From Mycobacteroides saopaulense (GTDB taxonomy: Bacteria > Actinomycetota > Actinomycetes > Mycobacteriales > Mycobacteriaceae), in assembly GCF_001456355.1 (NCBI RefSeq), contig NZ_CP010271.1:1922001-1986000 (forward strand): a stretch of 64,000 nt of DNA, given 5' to 3'. The notes below the pieces were generated by a model that was given only the letters and a program-made list of their open reading frames with translations, searched no databases and was not told where the DNA came from. Made by a program: the position numbers and the translations under genes. Positions 36,035 to 46,925 of the stretch are shown here, piece after piece (position 1 is the first letter of the stretch; every line of letters begins with the position of its first letter).

Positions 36035-37606
36035 TCAGGTGCTCGACCCCCTGTCACCGGGCGGCCAGTCCTCGTCCGGCGCTGGCGCAGAGGGGGTTCC
36101 GGGGTCGTGTTCGGGATCGGTGCCCCAGGTGGTGGGGAGCATGGGCATGGTCCGGGTTCCGTCCACTGCCTCCGCGGCGGATTCGCGCTTGACAAGACCG
36201 GCCGCGCTCGTCGTCGAGGTGGTCCTGGGCACGGTGCCGGCGAATCCCAGCTGCCCGGCTCCGCGGCCCGAAGACCCCACACCTGCGGGCTGGCGGGTGG
36301 CCGACTCGGAAAAGTCCGGGCTCACCGTTGAGTTCATGTCCATGAACTGGTGCGCCGGGTCCTTGATCCGGGCGCCGCGCTTGCGGCGCGCCCGTGAACG
36401 TGCCGAGGCTGCGGCCGCGGCGGCCGCGGAGATTCCCGCGGCGGGCGCCTTGGCGCCGCTGCCCTCGTTCAACGTCGGCCCGAACCGTGCCGCGGGCGGA
36501 TCTTCTCGCGCCGCGTAGACCAGGTATGCCGGAGCCGCGGCAGCCGCCGCAGGCGAGGCCGGAGCGGTGGGCGCCGATGCCACACTTGAGCTGCCGCTCA
36601 GTGGCGCACCGCCACCGCCGGGCAGTCCGCCCATCGCAAATGGTTGCTGCTGAGGCGCATTGCGCTCGATCCTGGCAGCTTCCGGAGCGGGTTCCGGCGC
36701 CGGTGCGTCGGCCTCGACCGGTACCGGGTTGACGAGCTGCGCCAGTCCGACCAGAAGCAACGGCAGCCACAGCGGCGCGGACAGCATCACACCCCAGAAG
36801 GTGAATCCGAAGGGGATGAAGAAGGCTTCGTACGCGATGAAGAACAGCAGCGGTCCCCAAGCCACCAGTGCCTCAAGGGGATTGCGCAGGAAGTCTTGCA
36901 AGATCTTCTGCAGGGTGCCCAGTGGATCGCTGAAGAATTCCTGGATCTGCCGCATCAGCTTTTCGAAGAAGCTCTCGCTGTTGTCCAGTGCGGTGCCGGA
37001 TTCGAGGGCTTGGGCCTGTGCGGCCATGCCGGTCATGTCGGCGGTCATGCGGGACATCTCCCCGCCCGGCGCCATGATCATCGGCGACGGTTCCGTGGGT
37101 GCGGCGGCGGCCAATGCCGTACTCGAGACACCTTGGTAGATGCTCATGGTGGTGGCGGCCTGGACCCACATCCGGATGTAGTCGGCCTCGTTCACTGCGA
37201 TGGGAATCGTGTTGATACCGAAGAAGTTGGTGGCCAGCAGCACGCCGTGGATCATGTGGTTGGCAGCCAACTCGGCCAGCGTGGGCATGGCGGCCAACGC
37301 CGTGGTGTACCCGGCTGCCGCCGTCTCGTGCAGGACGGCGTTGGTGGCGCTCATCGCGCTCTGCTGCGTCAGCCACGCCAGATACGGCGCATGACTGGCC
37401 ACGTACTGCATGGCACTGGGCCCCTGCCAGGGACCGGCATTGGTGGCGGCCAACAGTTGGGTCAACTCCGTGGCGGCCGTGGCGTACTGCACCGAGAGCG
37501 CCTGCCATTGCGCGGCAGCTGCCAACAGTGCGCCCGGGCCGGGCCCGGCGCTGAGCAGCGCCGAATGCACCTCGGGGGGCGAAGCCATCCAAATCGGAGC
37601 CGTCAC
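36035..37606 (-). CDS. PPE4: PPE4, ESX-3 PPE protein
   Basis: A 523-residue PPE protein, close to PPE4 of M. tuberculosis (about 513). The PPE domain covers residues 1-180, with [20 protein letters not shown], the WxG turn in GPWQGPSAM and a hydrophobic tip for EspG3. A hydrophobic region lies near 240-290, and the rest is an Ala/Pro/Gly-rich low-complexity tail ending with a basic patch and an acidic tail. It pairs with PE5, 5 bp upstream. Confidence 0.94.
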   Translation of the reverse strand: MTAPIWMASPPEVHSALLSAGPGPGALLAAAAQWQALSVQYATAATELTQLLAATNAGPWQGPSAMQYVASHAPYLAWLTQQSAMSATNAVLHETAAAGYTTALAAMPTLAELAANHMIHGVLLATNFFGINTIPIAVNEADYIRMWVQAATTMSIYQGVSSTALAAAAPTEPSPMIMAPGGEMSRMTADMTGMAAQAQALESGTALDNSESFFEKLMRQIQEFFSDPLGTLQKILQDFLRNPLEALVAWGPLLFFIAYEAFFIPFGFTFWGVMLSAPLWLPLLLVGLAQLVNPVPVEADAPAPEPAPEAARIERNAPQQQPFAMGGLPGGGGAPLSGSSSVASAPTAPASPAAAAAAPAYLVYAAREDPPAARFGPTLNEGSGAKAPAAGISAAAAAAASARSRARRKRGARIKDPAHQFMDMNSTVSPDFSESATRQPAGVGSSGRGAGQLGFAGTVPRTTSTTSAAGLVKRESAAEAVDGTRTMPMLPTTWGTDPEHDPGTPSAPAPDEDWPPGDRGSST

Positions 37607-37611
37607 CGGAT

Positions 37612-37920
37612 CTAGCCTCGCGCGATCAGGTAGGTCGCAGCCGCCTGCATGTCCCCGGTCGTGTAGCTGGCAGCGGACTCCGACACACCCAGTGCGGCCC
37701 GGCCCAATTCCTCGACGGCCACCGCCGCGACACCGGTGTGCTCCACACCGCGAGCACTAAAACCCGCGGCGGTCTGCAGCGATACCGGATCGGCCGCCGG
37801 CGGCACGACCGCACCGATCACCGGAGCGGCGGCGGCATGGGCGGCAGCCAACCGTGCGGTCAGTGCCTCCACGGCCGCACTGGTAGCCATCAAACCTTCC
37901 GGAACAACGTTCAGATTCAT
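37612..37920 (-). CDS. PE5: PE5, ESX-3 PE protein
   Basis: A 102-residue PE-domain-only protein. [20 protein letters not shown] matches PE5. The export signal YTTGD (YxxxD) is near residue 86, so the secretion motif of the PE5-PPE4 pair is intact. It overlaps the eccC3 stop by 4 bp and precedes PPE4 by 5 bp. Confidence 0.95.
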   Translation of the reverse strand: MNLNVVPEGLMATSAAVEALTARLAAAHAAAAPVIGAVVPPAADPVSLQTAAGFSARGVEHTGVAAVAVEELGRAALGVSESAASYTTGDMQAAATYLIARG

Positions 37921-40900
37921 CGTGGATACTCCCTTCCCTGAGCAACATGCTCACCGACGAGCGGATTGACGGTCTGTACATATGTCGGGACATCGTTATC
38001 GGACAACAGGATTCCGCGGCCTGCGGGCAGTCGTTCGAAACGGTGGCCGCGAATGCGGCCCCCGTCCTGCGGGCTGCCGCTGAGCATCAGGGTGTGGGCC
38101 TGCAGCTCGTGGAAGCGACGCAGCATGGGGTTGGTCATCAAGATATGACCCGAACCGGTCGCTCGTGCGGTAATGATCACGCGCAGGCCGAGCTCGCGAG
38201 CCTCGGCAAGCAAACCGGTGATCGGATTCCAGGGCCGCTGCCCGATGTACGGGCCGCTGACGGCCGGTGCGTCGGGGATCTGGTCCACGTCATCGATGAT
38301 CAGGTAGTGCCGCTGCGCGGTCACGCCGCGCGATACCCAGTTGTGCAGCTCCTCGGCAGACAACCCGGCCGGTGGCCGGCGCTTCTCCAGGAGCGCGCCC
38401 AGGCCCAGCATCGCCGGGGTGATCCGGTCGATGTTGGGGGTGTACTCGTTGTCGGGGAACAGTGGTTCGTCGACCAGATGCAGTCGCCGGTCCAGGACCG
38501 TGAACGCCACCTGGTCGGGTGCCGAGTGCTCGCGGACGGTACGGATGATGTGCCGTAACAGCGTCGTCTTGCCGGATCCGCTGTCGCCCAACACCATCAG
38601 CAGCGGGTTGTTGGCGAAGTCGAGCGCCACCGGTGCCAGATCCTGCTCGCGCTGACCGATGACAACCTGCTCGCGCCCCGGATACAGCGGGCCGATGGCA
38701 TTGGGTGCCAGGTCTGCCGGCAGCAGGCGGACGATGGGTGCCTTAGCCCCTGGGTAGTGGGCGTTGACCTCTTCGACGGCCTTGGCGTCCGATTCTGCGA
38801 ACAGGAAGTGTTCGGCCTGCATGGTCAAACCGCGACCCGGCTGATCGTGCGGAACGCTCTCGGCGGGGCGGCGCAGCGCGCCCGGTACCCGCACATTGCT
38901 GTCGGCCGAGTCGTGCAGCTTGAGCTCGAGGCGAAGTCCCAGGGAATCACGCATCGCCAGCGGCACCTCGATCCAGTTCGGCGTTGTGATCACCACGTGG
39001 ATGCCATACGACAATCCGGTGTTGGCGAGCTCGGTGAGCCTGGCCAGCAATGGGTTTCGGGTGTTGAACTGATCGGTGTTGTCGCGGCTGAACGCATACA
39101 GGTTGTCCACCAGCAGGAAGGTCTCGCCGTAGCCGTCGTCCAGTGTGCGATCGCTGTCCCGCAGCGCGCGCAGCTGACTTACCGAGGTGATGCCGCGATC
39201 GCGGAACAGGCGCTGGCGGTACGCCAGCAGCTGCTCCAGCTCGCCGAAGGTACGTCGGATGCGCTCGGGCTCCAGGGCGCTGGCGACACTGCCGACGTGC
39301 GCCAGCCCGTCGAGAGCGTGCAGTTGTCCGCCGCCGTAGTCGATGCAGTAGAACGTGACATCGCGAGGGGAGTGCAGCGCCGCTGCCGACAGCATGAAGG
39401 TCTGTAGCGCCGTTGACTTCCCGGACTTCGGGCCGCCGTGAATGATCACGTTTCCGGCAGACGAGGTCGCATCGAAGATCAGCGGATCGCGGCGCATCTG
39501 GAACGGCTTGTCGATCTCGCCGAGTGGCCAACGTAGCTGGCGCGCCGGGATTCCGGTCTGGCTCAGCACGTTCGCCAACGGAATCGCGGTGTCCAGCGGC
39601 GGCAGCCACAGCTCCGGTGCGCGCGGGCCCACCTTGGACAGCTGATCGCCGACGGTCGAGACCAGCTTGCGGGCCGGCTGCCGTGGTCGGTCGGATTCGC
39701 CCTTGACGATCACCGTGGTGGGGTCGGCGGCCACCGGTAGCGCAGTGAACTGCCTGGGTTGCGGGGTGGCGCGGATCTCCACGGTGGTGGTGGTCGACGG
39801 TGGTTCGTACATGCCGTCGACATAGGTGCTGCGGAACTTGATGGGTACCGCACCCGGCGCGGGCACCAGGAAGCCAACGCCCTTGTGGTCCTTGCCCGAT
39901 TCGATGTGGTATGCATCCTCGGTCCCGATGATCTGCCGGGATGCACTCGGGCTGGCCACCTTCAGACCGATGCGGTACGAGGTGTTCTTGTCGATGTCCT
40001 TGATCTTGCCGACGTCCAGGGTCTGCGAAGCGAACAGAATATGGATGCGGAACGAGCGGCCCTTGCGCGCGACGTAGTCGAACAGCTCGGCGTACTCGGG
40101 ATGGTCCTGGAGCATAAGCGTGAATTCGTCGGCCACCACGAAGAGCGTGGGGATCGGCGGCAGGTCGTGACCGGCGGCGATCGCTTCCTCGTACTCGCGG
40201 ACCGAGTTGAAGGCACTGCCCTGCACATCACGGCCAGCTTGCTTGAGCAGATTCTCGCGGCGGGCAACCTCCCCGCGCAACGTGTCGGCGAAACGATCTG
40301 CCAGCGAACGCTTTTCGGCCATGTTCGAGATCACGGCGACAACTTGCGGGAAGTCGCGGAAGATGTCGGCCCCGGCCTCGCCCTTGAAGTCGGCGTAGAT
40401 GACGATCAGGCGGTCGGCGGAGTGGGTCGTCAAGAGCGACAACAGGATCGACATCAGCGTCTGGGACTTGCCCGAGCCTGTCATACCGATCATCAGACCG
40501 TGCGGGCCCATGCCGCCCTCGGCCTCGTCCTTGAGATCGAACATCAGCGGTTCGCCAGAGGACGTCACGCCGATAGGCACCCGCAGCTCCTCGTCGCGGG
40601 AGCGCGGCGACCAGAGGGCGGGAACATCCAACTGAGACGCGTCCTCGATGCCGAGCAGGGAGGTGAACGTCGCGCCGCCGGTGGCAGCGGAACGCAGCCC
40701 CGGATGGGTCGGGTTGGAGTCCCAGCGGGAGAGCCGACGGGACACGTGGGAGGCGGTTCCTACCGTGATCTGGTCTGCCTCGTCGATGTACGGCTGCCAA
40801 TCGTTGCCATTCCACCGGGCAATGCGTGCGCTCACGCCGTTCCGGCTGACCTGCAGCACAGGGCGTTCGGGGTTCAGGTAATCGGGAAGCTTGAAGAAGC

Positions 40901-41966
40901 CCGCCGAGCCTTCCGAATCTTCCTGGCCGTCAACCCGCTGGATGACGGTGACGCCGTCGAGGCCGGTTGCCGGGATGGGTGAATTGACGCCATTCAGATC
41001 GTATGTCGGATCGTCCAGGATGATCAGCACGTGCTTGTGCGTTCCGGACTCGGTCCCGAAGAGCGCGCGCTCGGCCAGTGCGGGCTTGAGCGCCTCGAAG
41101 AGTTCGGCACCGGTGCGGCGCAGGTAGCGCGCGGGCCCGACGCCGTCGACCTCGCCGCTGATGTCCACGTGCGGAAGCCACTTGAGCCACGACCACTCGG
41201 CATCTTCGACGCTGGGGCCGGCCATCGCCACGGTCAGCAGCGTCGGATCGTGGAAGGTGGTGGCCTGCGTCACCCACGAGCGGATGGCGGCGCGAGTGAC
41301 GTCGTCATCGCCGAGCACGGTGATGCGCGAGACCTTGTTCAGGTCGATGCCGAGCGGAGCGCTACGCACGGTGCGCTGCGTGTCCAACAGTCCACGTAAT
41401 GCGCTGTGGCTCACGGGTTCTAGGTCGATTTCGTCGGCAATGTCCTTGACCCGCACCGGGCTGGCCAGCGGGACGTCATGGCGTCCCGCGCGCACGATCA
41501 GGTAGTCGTCGTCATCGGGATCCCGCTCCCATTGGCGACGGGTGCCCGGGACAGTGGTCAGCTCCTCGGGATCCGGGTGCGACCACTCCAGGGCCTTGCG
41601 CTGCTGTGCGGCGTGGGTGCGCAGGTTCTCGCGCACCACCGACAGATACCGCAGGTAGTCGCCGCGCTCGGCGTCGACCTCCTCGGTGCGGACCTTGTCA
41701 TTGCCATTTCGCATGAATGCGGTGGCCGCCAACAAGAGCACGAAGGGGAAGAACAGCGTGGTCGGTGAGATGACACGCATGCCTGTGGCGAACAGTGCGA
41801 CCACCATGCCGACGATCAGGACCACGATCACCACGGGCATGGCGCGCCGCAGGAACGACGGCGGTACCACCCGGGGCAGCTGCGGAGGCGCCTCGACGGT
41901 CACCGTGGCATCGGGTATCGCCGGGGGCGCTACACGCCGATGGGGTTCGAAGATGAGACGGCTCAA
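37917..41966 (-). CDS. eccC3: ESX-3 FtsK/SpoIIIE-type ATPase EccC3
   Basis: A 1349-residue motor ATPase. Two helices (about 44-62 and 68-85) precede three P-loop ATPase domains with Walker [11 protein letters not shown] (near 490), GGPKSGKST (near 850) and GDSGSGKTT (near 1135). All three P-loops keep the Lys. EccC recognises the YxxxD/E signals of EsxG and PE5 partners. It overlaps eccB3 and PE5 by 4 bp each. Confidence 0.97.
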   Translation of the reverse strand: MSRLIFEPHRRVAPPAIPDATVTVEAPPQLPRVVPPSFLRRAMPVVIVVLIVGMVVALFATGMRVISPTTLFFPFVLLLAATAFMRNGNDKVRTEEVDAERGDYLRYLSVVRENLRTHAAQQRKALEWSHPDPEELTTVPGTRRQWERDPDDDDYLIVRAGRHDVPLASPVRVKDIADEIDLEPVSHSALRGLLDTQRTVRSAPLGIDLNKVSRITVLGDDDVTRAAIRSWVTQATTFHDPTLLTVAMAGPSVEDAEWSWLKWLPHVDISGEVDGVGPARYLRRTGAELFEALKPALAERALFGTESGTHKHVLIILDDPTYDLNGVNSPIPATGLDGVTVIQRVDGQEDSEGSAGFFKLPDYLNPERPVLQVSRNGVSARIARWNGNDWQPYIDEADQITVGTASHVSRRLSRWDSNPTHPGLRSAATGGATFTSLLGIEDASQLDVPALWSPRSRDEELRVPIGVTSSGEPLMFDLKDEAEGGMGPHGLMIGMTGSGKSQTLMSILLSLLTTHSADRLIVIYADFKGEAGADIFRDFPQVVAVISNMAEKRSLADRFADTLRGEVARRENLLKQAGRDVQGSAFNSVREYEEAIAAGHDLPPIPTLFVVADEFTLMLQDHPEYAELFDYVARKGRSFRIHILFASQTLDVGKIKDIDKNTSYRIGLKVASPSASRQIIGTEDAYHIESGKDHKGVGFLVPAPGAVPIKFRSTYVDGMYEPPSTTTTVEIRATPQPRQFTALPVAADPTTVIVKGESDRPRQPARKLVSTVGDQLSKVGPRAPELWLPPLDTAIPLANVLSQTGIPARQLRWPLGEIDKPFQMRRDPLIFDATSSAGNVIIHGGPKSGKSTALQTFMLSAAALHSPRDVTFYCIDYGGGQLHALDGLAHVGSVASALEPERIRRTFGELEQLLAYRQRLFRDRGITSVSQLRALRDSDRTLDDGYGETFLLVDNLYAFSRDNTDQFNTRNPLLARLTELANTGLSYGIHVVITTPNWIEVPLAMRDSLGLRLELKLHDSADSNVRVPGALRRPAESVPHDQPGRGLTMQAEHFLFAESDAKAVEEVNAHYPGAKAPIVRLLPADLAPNAIGPLYPGREQVVIGQREQDLAPVALDFANNPLLMVLGDSGSGKTTLLRHIIRTVREHSAPDQVAFTVLDRRLHLVDEPLFPDNEYTPNIDRITPAMLGLGALLEKRRPPAGLSAEELHNWVSRGVTAQRHYLIIDDVDQIPDAPAVSGPYIGQRPWNPITGLLAEARELGLRVIITARATGSGHILMTNPMLRRFHELQAHTLMLSGSPQDGGRIRGHRFERLPAGRGILLSDNDVPTYVQTVNPLVGEHVAQGREYPR

Positions 41967-43522
41967 CGGGACTCCTGTGCCTGAGCAGATGGGTTGTCGG
42001 TCTGGATACGCATGGCCGGTCGATCACTCGGGGCCAGGCTGTCGTGCGACAGCAGGGCATCGGCGCGTGAAAGCGACGGCCCGGACGCGAACAGATCCAG
42101 AATCGACGAGGGGATGGTCAGTGCCGGCTTGTGCAGGCCGAGTGCCTCGAGGGTTTTGTCTCCGTCGGCCTCGGTGTCGATGCCATAGCGGACGCCGGTA
42201 TCGGATATCCACTGATATCCGCCGCGGCCGCTCGGCTGCACCAGGTATCCGACACCGGGGGTGACGGCGACCCGGGTCGGGGTGGCGGCGGTGGAGATCA
42301 GCTGCACGGTGTGCACCGAATCCGAGAGAGGCAGAACCGAACCCGCGAGCAAGGACCACGAATCCGAGGCGGCATCGGCCGTCCTAGTGAATCGGGTGCA
42401 CAGCACGGGATCTTCGTTGGCCGCCAGTGGCTTCACGGCAGCGCTGGGGAAGATCCGGGTATCGATGGCCGACGCGGGCGAGGGCGTCGGCAGATGCGCG
42501 ATCTGGTCGGCCGTCAACCGCGGCGGCTGCTCCAGCCCATAGGAATTGGCATTGCGCAATGCCGACGCGATCACGGGTGAAACCTGTTGTACGCCATCGG
42601 CAAGCACCACGTAGTGCACTGGCGTATTGTCGGTCGAGTAGCTGACCAGCACCGAGCCGACAGGCGCCGCGACCGGTAGGGGATATGCCGTAGGCGACCC
42701 TGCTCCGGCGATAGCGGGAACCACGAGTGCCGGGGCTTCGGGGATGGCGTTGAGCAGACGGGTCGTCACCGGACGCACAGCGGGTGGCGCGGTGAAGCCC
42801 AGGGCACTGGTGACGGCGACGTCCGTGAGGTTGAGCGCGCTGCGCTTCCCGTCCCACAACAACCACGTGCCTGATTCGCTCGACACCACGGCAGCACGGT
42901 CGCGGGGGAGATCGGCGGCCTTGTCGCCGCTGGTGTCCAGCGCTCCGGCGATCACGGTGACGGCACGGTTGTCGGAGGCCTCGCATACCGCCCAGGCGGC
43001 GTCGGTGCTCTTGGCCTGGACCATGCGTTCCGGGGCGCCGGGAATGCCGATCAGGTTGCCACGCGGAAACTTATCGAGTTCCGCACTTTTGACCATCGTC
43101 GGGTCCACGGCCTTGCCGGCGATCAGACGGGCCGAGGTGAGGTTGAGCACGGGGTGCAGGTTGTCACCCACCCGTACGTAGAGCGCGGCGGTGGACCGGT
43201 CGGCCAGCACCGGATCGGTTCCGGCGATACCGGAGGGGCGCATCAGGCTCAGCAGAAAGCACCCGGCGATACCGGTGATCACGATGACGGCACCCATGCC
43301 GAATGCGCGGGATTGGGTGCGCAGCGGGTCCACGAGCATGCGGGCATCGTGCAGCGCCACGCCGGACGCGATGCGCCGCATGACGAATCGCCATCCGGTC
43401 ACCTGGTGGCCGGTGACGAACCCGCGCCGGTACTTCAGCGGCTCGGGACTCTCGCTGGCCGGGGTGCGTGATGCGAACGCCCGACGCTCGGAATTGGGGT
43501 TGTTCTCTCGGTTGTCGCTCAT
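41963..43522 (-). CDS. eccB3: ESX-3 periplasmic/membrane subunit EccB3
   Basis: A 519-residue subunit with a cytosolic N-terminus ([20 protein letters not shown]), one helix near 76-94 and a large periplasmic domain. The Cys pair in WAVCEASDN and VLCTRFTR may form the family disulfide. It overlaps its neighbours by 4 bp on each side. Confidence 0.95.
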   Translation of the reverse strand: MSDNRENNPNSERRAFASRTPASESPEPLKYRRGFVTGHQVTGWRFVMRRIASGVALHDARMLVDPLRTQSRAFGMGAVIVITGIAGCFLLSLMRPSGIAGTDPVLADRSTAALYVRVGDNLHPVLNLTSARLIAGKAVDPTMVKSAELDKFPRGNLIGIPGAPERMVQAKSTDAAWAVCEASDNRAVTVIAGALDTSGDKAADLPRDRAAVVSSESGTWLLWDGKRSALNLTDVAVTSALGFTAPPAVRPVTTRLLNAIPEAPALVVPAIAGAGSPTAYPLPVAAPVGSVLVSYSTDNTPVHYVVLADGVQQVSPVIASALRNANSYGLEQPPRLTADQIAHLPTPSPASAIDTRIFPSAAVKPLAANEDPVLCTRFTRTADAASDSWSLLAGSVLPLSDSVHTVQLISTAATPTRVAVTPGVGYLVQPSGRGGYQWISDTGVRYGIDTEADGDKTLEALGLHKPALTIPSSILDLFASGPSLSRADALLSHDSLAPSDRPAMRIQTDNPSAQAQESR

Positions 43523-45381
43523 TTCTTGACCGACGCCCCCGAGGCCGACAGTCCGAGGCCGCTGACGATGGCCTCGACCGAGGCCTGTACATCCTCGACC
43601 GTGACGGTCATGAGGTCGTCGTCGCTGAACTCTTCGGCACCCGAATTGTCAAGGCGGTGTTCACGTTCCTCCTCGGAGCGTTCAACGACGTTACGTACGA
43701 AGCGGCCGTTACCGGCGACGTCGATGCTGCGGCGCGCGATGCCGCGGGTGTCCGGTGCCTCTGCGGCACACATTGCCGAGAAGGCGGTGAGCAGCTCGGC
43801 GGCGGCACCCTCGTCGAACCGGCTGTCGCGCACGGATGCCATCGCGGAGGCGATCTCCACGAGCTCGGACGGTGCGTACGAAGGGAATTCGATGGACCGT
43901 GTGAAACGAGAGCGCAGACCCTCGTTGGTGTCCAGGAACTGGTCCAACTCGGCGCGGTATCCGGCGACGATCACGACCAGACGGTCGCGGTCGTTCTCCA
44001 TCCGGGCGAGCAGGGTGTCGATGGCGACCAGGCCGAAGTCGTTTTTGGCGCCGGTGGACACCAGGGCGTACGCCTCGTCGAGGAACAGCACGCCGTCCAG
44101 CGCGCTGTCGATGACGGCATTGGTCTTGGCTTCGGTCTCACCGATGTGCTGACCGATGAGGTCGGCACGGTGTACCTCGCGAACGTTTTCACGCTTCAGA
44201 AGTCCCAAACCGCAATAGATCTTGGCCACCACGCGAGCGATGGTGGTCTTACCCGTGCCGGGAGGACCGGCGAACACCAGGTGGTGCGTGCGATGACCAA
44301 CGGCCAGTCCGCGCTCCTGACGCCGCAATGCCATGGCGACGGAGCTCTTGAGCCGGGAGACCTGGTCCTTCACCTGTTCCAGACCGATGAACTCGCTGAG
44401 CTGCTGCTCGGCCTCGGCCAGCAGGATCGCCTTGCGCTCGTGGGCCTCGGGGTCGATGAAATCTTCTTCGGTGGGCTCGGTTTCGGGATCCCAGGGATCG
44501 GTACGCGCGGCGATGCGCGCTGCGGTCGTGGTGTGCAGACCCACGCTCGGATCGGTGAGCGCATGCTCGATCTCGGCATTCTCCGGATTGGCCGCGTACA
44601 GGTCCTGCAAGACCTCGGTGGCGGTTTCCTCGTCGCCATGGTGGCGCAGGTTCAGCGCCTTGGCCAGGGCGCCGTCGGTGGCGGCCACGTCGATGGGGCC
44701 ACTGGGATCTTCGAGATAGGACAGGGCGGGGTTGACCATGCCGAGCTTGGCCAGCGCGATGCCCAGGGTGATCCGCACGGCGTGCGACGTGGTGGGGTCC
44801 AGCGACGCATCGGTGACAACCGGCGTCAGCAGTGTGACGACATCGGACCAGCGCTCGGCCCGGTTCTGCATGGCAGCGGCGACCCACCGCGCGTTGAACC
44901 ACCCGGGGCGACGCTCGGTCACGGCGGTGATCAGCTCGTCGGCCTTGGCATAGTCGCCCTTGTCCACGAGGGCGGCGGCGTAGGCGAGGTGGTAGTCATC
45001 GGGGCCGCTGGCGCGAAACTCCAGATACAGCCCCGTGTCATAGGTAAAGGTGAGATCGCCCGGATTCAGATTCACCGCATGCTGAAGATGTCCGGCGGTG
45101 GCTGCCGTCTCGGAGATCGCTTCCAGGACGTCGATGGTGGCACCGCCGGAGGCGGCCAGACCGACCCAGACATCGCAGTGATCCTGGGCCGTCCGGCACA
45201 GCGATGTGAAACCGTAGCGCGCTGCCGGCAAGTCTGCGGGACGTCGCCTGTCGTTGACAGAGAGACCAAGAGCCCGGCAGCAGGTTGCGAATCGGCTCTC
45301 CAATTCGGGGTCGATGCGTGCCGGCGCCGCCTTATCGGCGGCCACCCACTCTCGCTGACCAACTCGTTCACGAATGTCCAC
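43519..45381 (-). CDS. eccA3: ESX-3 AAA+ ATPase EccA3
   Basis: A 620-residue CbxX/CfqX-type AAA+ ATPase with an N-terminal TPR-like half and a C-terminal ATPase: Walker A FAGPPGTGKTT near 380, Walker B DGVLFLDEAYAL near 435, sensor and arginine-finger segments EGLRSRFTRSIEF. It is cytosolic and helps release or cycle EspG-PE/PPE complexes. GTG 45381 is the only start after a TAA that immediately precedes it. That TAA ends an upstream ORF in the same frame. Confidence 0.95.
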   Translation of the reverse strand: MDIRERVGQREWVAADKAAPARIDPELESRFATCCRALGLSVNDRRRPADLPAARYGFTSLCRTAQDHCDVWVGLAASGGATIDVLEAISETAATAGHLQHAVNLNPGDLTFTYDTGLYLEFRASGPDDYHLAYAAALVDKGDYAKADELITAVTERRPGWFNARWVAAAMQNRAERWSDVVTLLTPVVTDASLDPTTSHAVRITLGIALAKLGMVNPALSYLEDPSGPIDVAATDGALAKALNLRHHGDEETATEVLQDLYAANPENAEIEHALTDPSVGLHTTTAARIAARTDPWDPETEPTEEDFIDPEAHERKAILLAEAEQQLSEFIGLEQVKDQVSRLKSSVAMALRRQERGLAVGHRTHHLVFAGPPGTGKTTIARVVAKIYCGLGLLKRENVREVHRADLIGQHIGETEAKTNAVIDSALDGVLFLDEAYALVSTGAKNDFGLVAIDTLLARMENDRDRLVVIVAGYRAELDQFLDTNEGLRSRFTRSIEFPSYAPSELVEIASAMASVRDSRFDEGAAAELLTAFSAMCAAEAPDTRGIARRSIDVAGNGRFVRNVVERSEEEREHRLDNSGAEEFSDDDLMTVTVEDVQASVEAIVSGLGLSASGASVKK

Positions 45382-45627
45382 TTACAGCCCTTCACCCGAT
45401 CGACACGCTCGCTGACTGGAGTAGTCGGCTCGCGAACGTGATTGGTTCCTGACAAAGCTCCCTCGAGCCGTCAGCAAATTTTTGGTTGATCGCCTGCTGT
45501 TGCCGGCTTGCTCTCCGTGGTGTCGGAGATGGTTGAACCGGTACCCCTGAGTGGCGGCGCGGCGTCCCGGTGTGACCACCGCCACAACCGGGCGTTCGAG
45601 TTGACCAACTCGTTCGCGAGTACTCAT
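45382..45627 (-). CDS. Candidate 81-codon upstream ORF in frame with eccA3
   Basis: From ATG 45627 a frame of 81 codons runs to a TAA at 45384-45382, directly before the eccA3 GTG and in the same frame. Its first residues (MSTRERVGQLE) copy the eccA3 start (MDIRERVGQRE). The matching DNA includes bases upstream of both starts, so the whole initiation region looks duplicated. The remainder matches nothing recognised. It could be a leader peptide coupled to eccA3, a remnant of a duplicated 5' end, or non-coding. Most of the 398-bp eccA3-viuB gap is taken up by this ORF; the rest holds two IdeR-box-like sites. Confidence 0.35.
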   Translation of the reverse strand: MSTRERVGQLERPVVAVVTPGRRAATQGYRFNHLRHHGEQAGNSRRSTKNLLTARGSFVRNQSRSRADYSSQRACRSGEGL

Positions 45628-45670
45628 CTACCGCCTTTACCCATGGCACCGTTGCTTGCTCGGCAAGAGA

Positions 45671-45689
45671 TTAGCATTCCCTTACCTAA
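45671..45689. promoter_or_regulatory. IdeR-box-like site, eccA3 side
   Basis: TTAGCATTCCCTTACCTAA matches the IdeR consensus TTAGGTTAGGCTAACCTAA at 13 of 19 positions, including both outer half-sites. It lies 290 bp upstream of eccA3 and 44 bp upstream of the candidate upstream ORF. IdeR with Fe(II) represses ESX-3 in known mycobacteria, so iron control is expected here. Confidence 0.5.
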
Positions 45690-45724
45690 GTGTCGATAGC
45701 TAACCCGGCTCTTCCGCAGGTCAG

Positions 45725-45743
45725 CATAGTTAGGCTAGCCTAA
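45725..45743. promoter_or_regulatory. IdeR-box-like site, viuB side
   Basis: CATAGTTAGGCTAGCCTAA matches the IdeR consensus at 14 of 19 positions and contains the perfect 14-bp palindrome TTAGGCTAGCCTAA (45730-45743). It lies 36 bp upstream of the viuB-like ATG, where binding would block its promoter. Confidence 0.65.
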
Positions 45744-45779
45744 ACTAAACGAAGCATTTAGTGAATCGAGGAGGGTGTA

Positions 45780-46493
45780 ATGCCGAGCACAGTGGCGCAA
45801 CCGACACGTGGATGGCAGGGGACAGTTCTGAAAATGTTCCGCGCCGGCGACTATCAGCTAACAGTGACCGGTCGGTCCGATGTCACGGAACACTACGTGC
45901 GGCTCAGCTTCGCAGCCGGTGGCCTGCTGCGGGGCCGCGAGGTTCACCCGACCATGTGGATTCGGTTGTGGTTCTCGGATGGAGTGAAGCTGCATCAGCG
46001 CGGATACACACTGGTCAACCCCGATGCAGGAGCCGACACGGTGGACATCGAGTTCGCGCTGCACGACGGGCTCGCGGCTCGTTGGGCACAGGCGGCCGGC
46101 GTTGGCGACACGATCGAGGCAACGGTGCTGGGCAGTCACTTCGCGCTACCCGACCCTGCGCCGCGTGGTTACGTCATCGTCGGCGACAGTGCGTCGCTGC
46201 CTGCGATCAACTCCCTGCTGAAGGCGATCGGGGACAGCCCGGCCACGGTGTTCCTGGAAGCCGCGCATGAGAGCGATAAGACACTTCCCGTCGGTGGCGA
46301 GGCGACCTGGGTCGACCGGCAAGGCGGCCGCTCGTTGGCGGAGGTCGTACGTGCGGCCGCCTTCGACGCCACCGGCTATTTCGGCTGGGTGGCATGCGAT
46401 ACCCGGAACACCCGCGAGGTCGCCCACGTCCTCAAGGACCACTTCGGGATCGCCCGCAGGTCGATGAAGGCCCAGGCCTATTGGATGGCCTAG
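45780..46493 (+). CDS. viuB: Siderophore-interacting protein (ferric-siderophore reductase)
   Basis: A 237-residue SIP/ViuB-family flavoprotein of the ferredoxin-NADP reductase superfamily. The FAD-binding barrel includes RGYTLVNPDAGADTVDIEFA (the RxYT-type motif) and the nucleotide part YVIVGDSASLPAINSLL. It reduces or dissociates ferric siderophores in the cytosol. A GAGGAGGG ribosome-binding site precedes ATG 45780. It diverges from the ESX-3 operon across an IdeR-box region, fitting a shared iron response. Confidence 0.92.
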   Translation: MPSTVAQPTRGWQGTVLKMFRAGDYQLTVTGRSDVTEHYVRLSFAAGGLLRGREVHPTMWIRLWFSDGVKLHQRGYTLVNPDAGADTVDIEFALHDGLAARWAQAAGVGDTIEATVLGSHFALPDPAPRGYVIVGDSASLPAINSLLKAIGDSPATVFLEAAHESDKTLPVGGEATWVDRQGGRSLAEVVRAAAFDATGYFGWVACDTRNTREVAHVLKDHFGIARRSMKAQAYWMA

Positions 46494-46511
46494 TCCGGGA
46501 ACCCAGCGGGT

Positions 46512-46823
46512 CTACGAGGCGAGCCGCAGGTGGGGCATCTGCCTGCCGGTGGCATCCAAGATGGTGGTCACGGTGCCAAAGCGGTCGGTGGCGCGTCGGC
46601 AAAGCTCACGCAGCTGACGTGGATCGCTGGTATCCGCGGCAATAGCCATGACCTGGTCTGTCCCGTAGCCGTGCAGCATCCTCGTCAGATCGGTGGCGTG
46701 TCGGGCACAGACGACGACCCGATGCCCGTTGCGTACCAGAATCTGCAGGATCTGGCGGCCGCTGGGGTCGTCGGCATTGAGGACGACGACCACGTCGGTG
46801 CTGGGGTTCGGGTTCTGACGCAT
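46512..46823 (-). CDS. Short Rossmann-like (SDR N-terminal half) protein
   Basis: A 103-residue protein. VVVVLNADDPSGRQILQILV, then RNGHRVVVCAR and QVMAIAADTSDPRQLRELC follow the beta-alpha-beta order of an SDR nucleotide-binding half. The canonical TGxxxGxG is replaced by NADDPSGR, and no YxxxK half is present, so enzyme activity is doubtful. It could be a truncated SDR or a small stand-alone protein. It converges on viuB with 18 bp between stops. The neighbouring monooxygenase gene lies 102 bp upstream on the same strand. Confidence 0.6.
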   Translation of the reverse strand: MRQNPNPSTDVVVVLNADDPSGRQILQILVRNGHRVVVCARHATDLTRMLHGYGTDQVMAIAADTSDPRQLRELCRRATDRFGTVTTILDATGRQMPHLRLAS

Positions 46824-46925
46824 GTCCCTATTGAGCCAGCGATTCCTGGACCCCGGATGTGAGCGTCATGTGGATTGGTTGGGTGACCTCCGCCGTTGGT
46901 TGCATTCACGCCGAGTCCGCGGATG

